Part shown: positions 1-5,801 of the stretch, piece by piece
Position numbering within the stretch: position 1 is the first letter of the stretch
How the letters are laid out: each line of letters opens with the position of its first letter
Assembly: GCA_029865665.1 (NCBI GenBank)
Contig: JARXAV010000140.1
Coordinates: forward strand, 1-5,801
DNA length: 5,801 nt
Direction: 5' to 3'
Origin: Flectobacillus sp.
GTDB lineage: Bacteria > Bacteroidota > Bacteroidia > Cytophagales > Spirosomataceae
Translations under genes and position numbers: made by a program
Notes under the pieces: generated by a model
Told to the model about the DNA's origin: nothing
The model's database searches: none
The model's input: only the letters and a program-made list of their open reading frames with translations

Positions 1-28
1 TTCAACATCCAAAATTTTGAATCATTAC

Positions 29-2281
29 CTACAGTTCTGTAGCTTCTATTGCTAAACTCGGTTCATCTGTATTCTCTTCTGAATCCAATGCCGTACTTAC
101 TTTTTCTTCAAATATCTTGGCATCTTTAATATCCTCCAAAGTCATATCGAAGAAACGAGTATGAATATTAAACTCCTCCTCTCCTTCTGGACGTTGAACA
201 CGAATAAACGAGCCATTTTCTTGCATTTCGTAAGAATTGACGTTGTCCAAGAAATTCCAATGTAATATCTGAATCGCTTGTTGTTTCACTTGCTCTCCAG
301 CAATTTCAAAAAGCGACTCAATACGACGGTCAAAACTACGCACCATTACATCCGCTGAACCTCCGTAAACCTTCGGCTGATTGTTGTTGTGGAAGTAGAA
401 AATACGAGTGTGTTCTAAGAAATCCCCTACTATTGAACGAACGGTAATGTTATCTGATAAGCCTTTTCGTTGCGGACGAATACAACAAATACCACGTACA
501 ATCAATTTAATTGGTACGCCTGCTTGCGAAGCACGGTACAAAGCGTCTATTACTTGTTTATCTTGTAGCGAGTTGATTTTAATACAAATTCCGCTCGATA
601 AACCTGCTTTAGCATTTTTCGCTTCTTGGTCAATCAGGGCAACTAACTTAATACGCATTTCACGAGGAGCCGTAATTAAGTGTTCATAACTCAATGGCTG
701 CGAATGTCCCGTAATTACATTAAAGAACTCTGAAATATCACGGGTTAATTCCTCACGAGTAGTCAACAAGCCAATATCGGTATATAACTTCGCTGTTTCT
801 TCATTATAGTTACCCGACGAAAGGTGTGCATAACTTGTCACGGTGTCACCTTCGTTACGAATCACCTGTAATAGTTTGGTATGCGTTTTTAAGCGAGGAA
901 TACCATAAATCACAAAACAACCCGCTTTCTGTAAACGTTGAGCTTCTTTGATGTTGTTTTCTTCATCAAAACGAGCTTTTACCTCAAACAAAACAGAAAC
1001 GTGTTTACCGTTCTCAGCAGCTCTTAATAAAGCACTTGCAATTCTCGATTTCTTAGAAATACGATAGAGCGTAATCTTAATTGCCAAGACATTTGGGTCT
1101 TCGGCAGCTTGTTCTAGTAACTGAAGAACTGGCTCAAAATTGTTATATGGATGATGCAAAAGAATGTCTCCTTGCTTCATCAATGAGAAAATATCATCTA
1201 ATCTATCGCTCTTCAATGCCAATGGAGGAACTGGAGGATGTGGAATGACTAGTCTATTTTTGAAATCTGGGTGCTTGATAATCTGCCAGAAAGCGGTAAA
1301 GTCAAGAAGATTTTCTTTTACAAAAATATCTTCCATTTCCAGTTTCCAACGACGAAGCATTTCGTCTAACATATAAGGCGAATAACCACTTTCGATTTCC
1401 AAACGAGTTACTCTACCCAAACGACGGTCTTTGATTTTCTTTTTGATTTCATCGACAAAATCAACTTCAGAGTCTTCATTTTCGACTACATCAAAATCAC
1501 CATTACGAGTTAGTCGGAATAAAGAAACAGATTCGATTTCTACGTTGCGATAAAGTTTTCCAATTTCATGACGAATGATTTCTTCAATTGGTAAAAATAC
1601 CACTTCATTATCTCGTTCTAAAATATAGAAGCGATTCAAGTTTTGTGGAATTTGTACAAAACTAATTTTACGTTCTTTCGATTTACCGTTTTTAATTTTA
1701 CCGATTGGGTCTTCAGCAGTAGCTTTTGATACAACACCGAAAATAAGCGTTTTGGCTAATAAACTCGGGAAAGCGTGCGTATGGTCAAAAACCATAGGCG
1801 TAAGCATTGGATAAATCGTGCGGTTAAAATAGGCTGAAATTTCCAGTACTTCATCTTCCAATAAGTCATTTTGCTTCACTAAACGAAGTCCATTTTCTGG
1901 GAATAATGGCAATATTTCTTCTCCAAAAAGACGGTGTTTTTCTTTTACAAAGGCTTTAACAGCCGCCATTAAGGTTTTTTTGAAAGGAATCTCTCTTAAT
2001 CCAGAATAATCAACTCTTTCTTTACCATAGTCGATATAACTATACAACGACCCCACACGAATCGTAAAAAACTCATCTAGGTTAGAAGCTGTAATGGCTA
2101 AAAATTTCAAACGGTCAAACAATGAACGTTTAGAATCACGAGCTTGATCTAATACTCTTTCATCGAATTTTAACCATGACAAATCACGAGAAATGTAATC
2201 TGATTTCTCTATCAAGTCATACGACTTGTTTATCACTTTATCAAGACGCTTTACTTCGTCTGTTTTATTTTTAGAACTCAT
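29..2281 (-). CDS. ppk1: Polyphosphate kinase 1 (PPK1)
   Basis: PPK1 reversibly transfers the gamma-phosphate of ATP onto inorganic polyphosphate and is usually membrane-associated. Numbered from the ATG ending at 2281 (750 residues; the family is usually about 690-740), the N domain starts with RDLSWLKF near residue 32, followed by NLDEFF with the ATP-contacting Asn67. The middle domain carries YPMLTPMVFD near 157. The first catalytic domain has DILLHHPY at 372, TLYR (Arg407), KARFDEE (Arg437) and LKTHTK, whose His467 matches the autophosphorylated His435 of E. coli; the spacing of both arginines to this histidine equals that in E. coli. The second catalytic domain has FLEHTR with His624 (E. 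coli His592). The acidic C-terminal tail of about 60 residues is variable. The frame stays open upstream to ATGs ending at 2365 (778 aa) and 2443 (804 aa), and an in-frame TTG ends at 2302. I prefer 2281 because the stretch before it looks like a leader: T runs, a hairpin and no family motif. Identity is certain; the start is not. Confidence 0.96.
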   Translation of the reverse strand: MSSKNKTDEVKRLDKVINKSYDLIEKSDYISRDLSWLKFDERVLDQARDSKRSLFDRLKFLAITASNLDEFFTIRVGSLYSYIDYGKERVDYSGLREIPFKKTLMAAVKAFVKEKHRLFGEEILPLFPENGLRLVKQNDLLEDEVLEISAYFNRTIYPMLTPMVFDHTHAFPSLLAKTLIFGVVSKATAEDPIGKIKNGKSKERKISFVQIPQNLNRFYILERDNEVVFLPIEEIIRHEIGKLYRNVEIESVSLFRLTRNGDFDVVENEDSEVDFVDEIKKKIKDRRLGRVTRLEIESGYSPYMLDEMLRRWKLEMEDIFVKENLLDFTAFWQIIKHPDFKNRLVIPHPPVPPLALKSDRLDDIFSLMKQGDILLHHPYNNFEPVLQLLEQAAEDPNVLAIKITLYRISKKSRIASALLRAAENGKHVSVLFEVKARFDEENNIKEAQRLQKAGCFVIYGIPRLKTHTKLLQVIRNEGDTVTSYAHLSSGNYNEETAKLYTDIGLLTTREELTRDISEFFNVITGHSQPLSYEHLITAPREMRIKLVALIDQEAKNAKAGLSSGICIKINSLQDKQVIDALYRASQAGVPIKLIVRGICCIRPQRKGLSDNITVRSIVGDFLEHTRIFYFHNNNQPKVYGGSADVMVRSFDRRIESLFEIAGEQVKQQAIQILHWNFLDNVNSYEMQENGSFIRVQRPEGEEEFNIHTRFFDMTLEDIKDAKIFEEKVSTALDSEENTDEPSLAIEATEL

Positions 2282-2300
2282 AAATGGGTTAAAAAATGTC

Positions 2301-2323
2301 AAAAAACTCCTTACATTAGGAGC
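2301..2323 (-). promoter_or_regulatory. Small hairpin with T run in the ppk1 leader
   Basis: On the minus strand CTCCT and AGGAG form a 5-bp stem (plus an outer G-U pair) around a 6-nt loop, followed directly by six T. It lies 20-41 nt before the preferred ppk1 ATG. It resembles a weak intrinsic terminator or attenuator. The right arm also belongs to AAGGAG, a good Shine-Dalgarno sequence placed 4 nt before an in-frame TTG (2300-2302), so folding would hide that site. The stem is short and the function is inferred. Confidence 0.3.
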
Positions 2324-2459
2324 ATTTTCATCTTTCGGTTTACGTTTTTTGCTACCTAGAAACATAAAAATAACAATTTTACGAAATAACTGGATTAGAG
2401 ATACGATTAACAAATCATTAAATTCATCAGTACCAACCCACATTCAGCAGCCGCTAATT

Positions 2460-2672
2460 TTACATTCCTCCTTTTATTGCTTCATAATCTGTCTTTAGCC
2501 TTCCCATCTCGTGAATTAAAAAGTATTGTAATTCCTCATTGAAAATTACTTTATCTTCGGCCGATAGGGTTTCGTATAAATCTTTTAATTCTTGATTAAT
2601 CGTAGCTCTCTCCTCAGCATCACTGGCATGAATAGAACGTAAATGATAGCGTTTAAAATCAAATGTCGGCAT
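2460..2672 (-). CDS. Small acidic helical protein of unknown function, upstream of ppk1
   Basis: I do not recognise this 70-residue protein as a named family. It begins MPTFDFKRYHLRSIHA, followed by two probable amphipathic helices rich in Glu, Lys and Leu (about residues 18-36 and 39-66) separated by a Ser-Ala-Glu-Asp turn that looks like a helix cap. It has 14 Asp/Glu against 9 Lys/Arg, no cysteine, no signal peptide and no membrane segment, so it is probably a soluble cytoplasmic protein. It ends Gly-Gly-Met, with the last two codons reading ATG TAA. It is codirectional with ppk1, ending 178 nt before the preferred ppk1 start (94 or 16 nt before the alternative ATGs), and has a candidate promoter about 65 nt upstream, so co-transcription is plausible. 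That it is real rests on its own promoter-like box, its well-formed amphipathic sequence and its place in an otherwise gene-free gap. A link to polyphosphate is only inferred from position. Confidence 0.65.
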   Translation of the reverse strand: MPTFDFKRYHLRSIHASDAEERATINQELKDLYETLSAEDKVIFNEELQYFLIHEMGRLKTDYEAIKGGM

Positions 2673-2736
2673 GGTTTATATTACCTTAGCTTCGTATGTA
2701 AGGCTTTTGTTCTAAGTCGTTTAAATAATAGTAAGA

Positions 2737-2770
2737 CAAATTTAAAGGTTTCTTGTCCAATTTATATCAA
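2737..2770 (-). promoter_or_regulatory. Candidate Bacteroidota-type promoter for the small gene (and perhaps ppk1)
   Basis: Read on the minus strand, TAAATTTG (2744-2737) is an exact match to the Bacteroidota -7 consensus TAnnTTTG. A TTG at 2770-2768 could act as the -33 element, though the 23-nt spacing is somewhat longer than the usual 19-21. Transcription would begin near 2730, leaving a leader of roughly 58 nt. The box lies after the gyrB terminator, as expected for a new transcription unit. Confidence 0.4.
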
Positions 2771-2855
2771 CAAAGATTATTATTTGATTAATCCTATAAC
2801 GAGCAGGAGTTCATCTCTATATAAATTATCGTAAGATTTTTCTTTACCAGAAACA

Positions 2856-2893
2856 AAAAGGCTAGTCCCTTCCTGATTGGGGACTAGCCTTTT
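2856..2893 (-). terminator. Rho-independent terminator of gyrB
   Basis: A perfect 14-bp inverted repeat (arms 2856-2869 and 2880-2893, core GGCTAGTCCC) encloses a 10-nt loop. Read on the minus strand it starts about 40 nt after the gyrB stop and runs into TTTTTG, the classic GC-rich stem plus U-tract. The A run at one end and T run at the other give it a terminator shape on the plus strand too, but no plus-strand gene approaches it. Confidence 0.9.
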
Positions 2894-2933
2894 CGTATTA
2901 TTATTAGTTCATTGCTATCGTTGAGCGAATGAA

Positions 2934-4934
<2,001 letters not shown>

Positions 4935-4939
4935 TTATC

Positions 4940-4961
4940 GGTTGATATTAGGTTGACATCA
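4940..4961. repeat. Imperfect tandem 11-nt duplication in the gyrB leader
   Basis: GGTTGATATTA (4940-4950) is followed directly by GGTTGACATCA (4951-4961), identical at 9 of 11 positions. It lies 42-63 nt before the gyrB start. One helical turn separates the units, so a protein could contact both on one face, but chance is possible in a sequence this AT-rich. Confidence 0.4.
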
Positions 4962-4996
4962 AGTGGTTTTGACTTATTTTTTTCTCCGTATTATGG

Positions 4997-5033
4997 ACGA
5001 TGAATCGCTTTATAGGCTGAACTATTTCATCGT
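4997..5033. repeat. Inverted repeat with 8-bp arms upstream of gyrB
   Basis: ACGATGAA (4997-5004) and TTCATCGT (5026-5033) are perfect reverse complements separated by 21 nt, about 100 nt before gyrB. If transcribed it would form a stem with a large loop in the gyrB leader; as DNA it could be a binding site with half-sites about 2.8 turns apart. The arms are exact; the role is unknown. Confidence 0.4.
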
Positions 5034-5276
5034 TACTGTTGATGCGTATAAAGGACGTTTTTCCTTGATTTATCCATCTTTGTTTTGAATAACTTCCTTA
5101 CTAAATAAAAAAACGAACACGCTAACTATCATAAATTAGCATTGTTTGATTTGAGCTAGTTACTCAAAAGAGGCTAAACCCATAAATACTATAACAAATC
5201 AATGTTTACTTGTACAAAAAAAAGATGCTCTTCTAATTATCTAAAACTATTTTTTTTAGTGCTTATTTCCTCTAAA

Positions 5277-5290
5277 ATGTAAAAATACAT
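5277..5290. promoter_or_regulatory. Operator-like dyad ATGTA-AAAA-TACAT
   Basis: This is a perfect 5-bp dyad around a 4-nt centre. It sits 9 nt before the candidate -33 element of the carbonic anhydrase promoter, a usual position for an activator or repressor site. In AT-rich DNA such a dyad can arise by chance, and I cannot name a regulator. Confidence 0.3.
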
Positions 5291-5298
5291 AAAATCTA

Positions 5299-5338
5299 TT
5301 GTTCTGCCTACGATTTGCCTAAAATTTGCCTATGTTTG
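5299..5338 (+). promoter_or_regulatory. Candidate promoter region of the carbonic anhydrase gene
   Basis: Two overlapping options are seen. TTG (5299-5301), a 19-nt gap and AAAATTTG (5321-5328) have the right Bacteroidota spacing but one mismatch in the -7 box. TATGTTTG (5331-5338) is an exact TAnnTTTG but lacks a well-spaced -33 element. Transcription would start near 5335-5345, leaving a leader of about 115-125 nt. Confidence 0.4.
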
Positions 5339-5340
5339 CC
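5305..5340. repeat. Phased TGCCTA repeats overlapping the promoter boxes
   Basis: TGCC occurs at 5305, 5316, 5327 and 5337, that is at 11, 11 and 10 nt intervals, close to one helical turn. The first three units continue as TGCCTA, two of them as full TTTGCCTA (5314-5321, 5325-5332); the fourth reads TTTGCCCT. The repeats coincide with the candidate -7 boxes, because TTTG forms part of each unit. Confidence 0.6.
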
Positions 5341-5365
5341 CTGTAAAATACGCTATTATACAACT

Positions 5366-5377
5366 GTAATTGATTAC
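5366..5377. promoter_or_regulatory. Operator-like dyad GTAAT-TG-ATTAC
   Basis: This has perfect 5-bp arms around a 2-nt centre. It lies downstream of the predicted start of transcription of the carbonic anhydrase gene, where a repressor site would block elongation. Part of it (TAATTGA, 5367-5373) also pairs with TCAATTA (5392-5398). Function is inferred from symmetry and position only. Confidence 0.3.
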
Positions 5378-5460
5378 AAAATTGAGGTGTGTCAATTATA
5401 CTCCTGAATGACTACTTTAGCGGATATAATTTTATAAATAATCAATACGAAATTAAGGTA

Positions 5461-5801
5461 ATGAAAAAAACGTTTATCGCACCAAATGCTTCCGTTATGG
5501 GTAACGTTACTTTCGGAGAGGATGTCTCCGTATGGTATGGAGCCGTAATTAGAGCCGATGTTGAAAAAATTCAAATTGGCAACCGTACCAATATCCAAGA
5601 TAATGCTGTGCTTCATGCAGACCCAGGCGACCCAACTATTCTGGGCAATGACGTAACGGTAGGTCATGGTGCTATTGTTCATGGAGCAACAGTCGGCGAT
5701 GGGTCGCTTATCGGTATGCGTGCTACTATTCTGAACAGAGCCACTATCGGTAAAGGATGCCTGATTGGAGCAAATTCATTGGTTACAGAAGGTACTATTA
5801 T
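5461..5801 (+). CDS. Gamma-class carbonic anhydrase family protein (3' end outside the window)
   Basis: The 113 visible residues form hexapeptide repeats of a left-handed beta-helix, the fold of the trimeric gamma-carbonic anhydrases and their YrdA/PaaY/CaiE relatives; the family is usually about 170-200 residues. Active gamma-CAs hydrate CO2 using a metal held by three histidines. Here His52 (VLHAD), His69 and His74 (VGHGAIVHGA) fit that triad, including the H-x4-H spacing of the archaeal enzyme Cam. Arg31 and Asp33 (IRADVE) and Gln46-Asp47 (NIQD) match other conserved active-site positions. The long acidic loop of Cam with its proton-shuttle glutamate is missing, as in most bacterial members, so activity cannot be assumed. 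The ATG is preceded by AAGG only 2 nt away, with no well-placed Shine-Dalgarno. The frame is open back to 5386 with a GTG at 5389, but those residues do not look like the family, so 5461 is preferred. The N-terminus is about 15 residues shorter than in many relatives. Confidence 0.9.
   Translation, partial: MKKTFIAPNASVMGNVTFGEDVSVWYGAVIRADVEKIQIGNRTNIQDNAVLHADPGDPTILGNDVTVGHGAIVHGATVGDGSLIGMRATILNRATIGKGCLIGANSLVTEGTI

Noticed and set aside
10..19. Palindrome CAAAATTTTG just after the ppk1 stop, possibly a terminator
   Set aside because: Only 10 bp, all A/T except the ends, with no loop and no T tract, so it cannot be called a terminator. A possible next minus-strand ATG at 6-8 is too close to the edge to judge.
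408..689. Plus-strand open frame of 93 codons inside ppk1
   Set aside because: It is antisense to the conserved C-terminal catalytic part of PPK1, with no independent start signal.
2460..2471. GGAGGA-ATG-TAA at the end of the small gene: a Shine-Dalgarno-like run before a minimal start-stop, or a ribosome-binding site for ppk1
   Set aside because: The bases are simply the in-frame Gly-Gly-Met-stop codons. The run is 22 nt from the nearest ppk1 ATG, too far for a ribosome-binding site.
2643..2834. Plus-strand open frame of 63 codons across the gap upstream of the small gene
   Set aside because: It overlaps the start of the small minus-strand gene and its candidate promoter, and has no coding character.
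5121..5140. GCTAA/TTAGC hairpin in the intergenic region
   Set aside because: Five-bp stem with a 10-nt loop and no T run; expected by chance in AT-rich DNA.
5216..5257. A8 and T8 tracts that could pair as a long stem
   Set aside because: Pure A/T pairing over a 26-nt loop is too weak for a terminator; at most it bends the DNA locally.
5392..5682. Minus-strand open frame of 96 codons across the carbonic anhydrase start
   Set aside because: It is antisense to conserved hexapeptide repeats and its translation resembles no protein family.

Overview
The window looks like an AT-rich chromosomal segment of a member of the Bacteroidota, most likely a Cytophagales relative. The evidence is the short GyrB of 654 residues without the large insertion of the E. 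coli enzyme, the near absence of Shine-Dalgarno sequences before the starts, A/T-rich leaders, and -7 boxes of the Bacteroidota type (TAnnTTTG). The placement rests on protein and promoter style read by eye, not on a database match.

Three genes lie on the minus strand. At the left is ppk1 (polyphosphate kinase 1), complete, with both active-site histidines. Just upstream of it, in the same direction, is a 70-codon gene for a small acidic helical protein that I do not recognise. Upstream of that come a candidate promoter and a strong 14-bp hairpin terminator, which closes the next minus-strand gene, gyrB (DNA gyrase subunit B, complete). So the minus strand holds two probable transcription units: gyrB alone, ending at the terminator, and the small gene with ppk1.

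Between gyrB and the right-hand gene is a 562-bp divergent intergenic region. It holds no gene I can support, but it has several short ordered elements: an 8-bp inverted repeat, an 11-nt tandem duplication, two operator-like dyads, and four TGCC(T) units spaced 11, 11 and 10 nt apart that carry the best promoter boxes for the rightward gene. That gene, cut by the window edge, encodes a gamma-class carbonic anhydrase-like left-handed beta-helix protein with all three expected metal-binding histidines.

The genes are core functions (phosphate/energy storage, DNA supercoiling, a gamma-CA-like protein) with no obvious shared pathway. I see no mobile element, CRISPR array, tRNA, rRNA, toxin-antitoxin pair or defence system. 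The points most worth a second look are the small protein next to ppk1, the uncertain ppk1 start with a hairpin that could mask a ribosome-binding site, and the phased repeats in front of the carbonic anhydrase gene.
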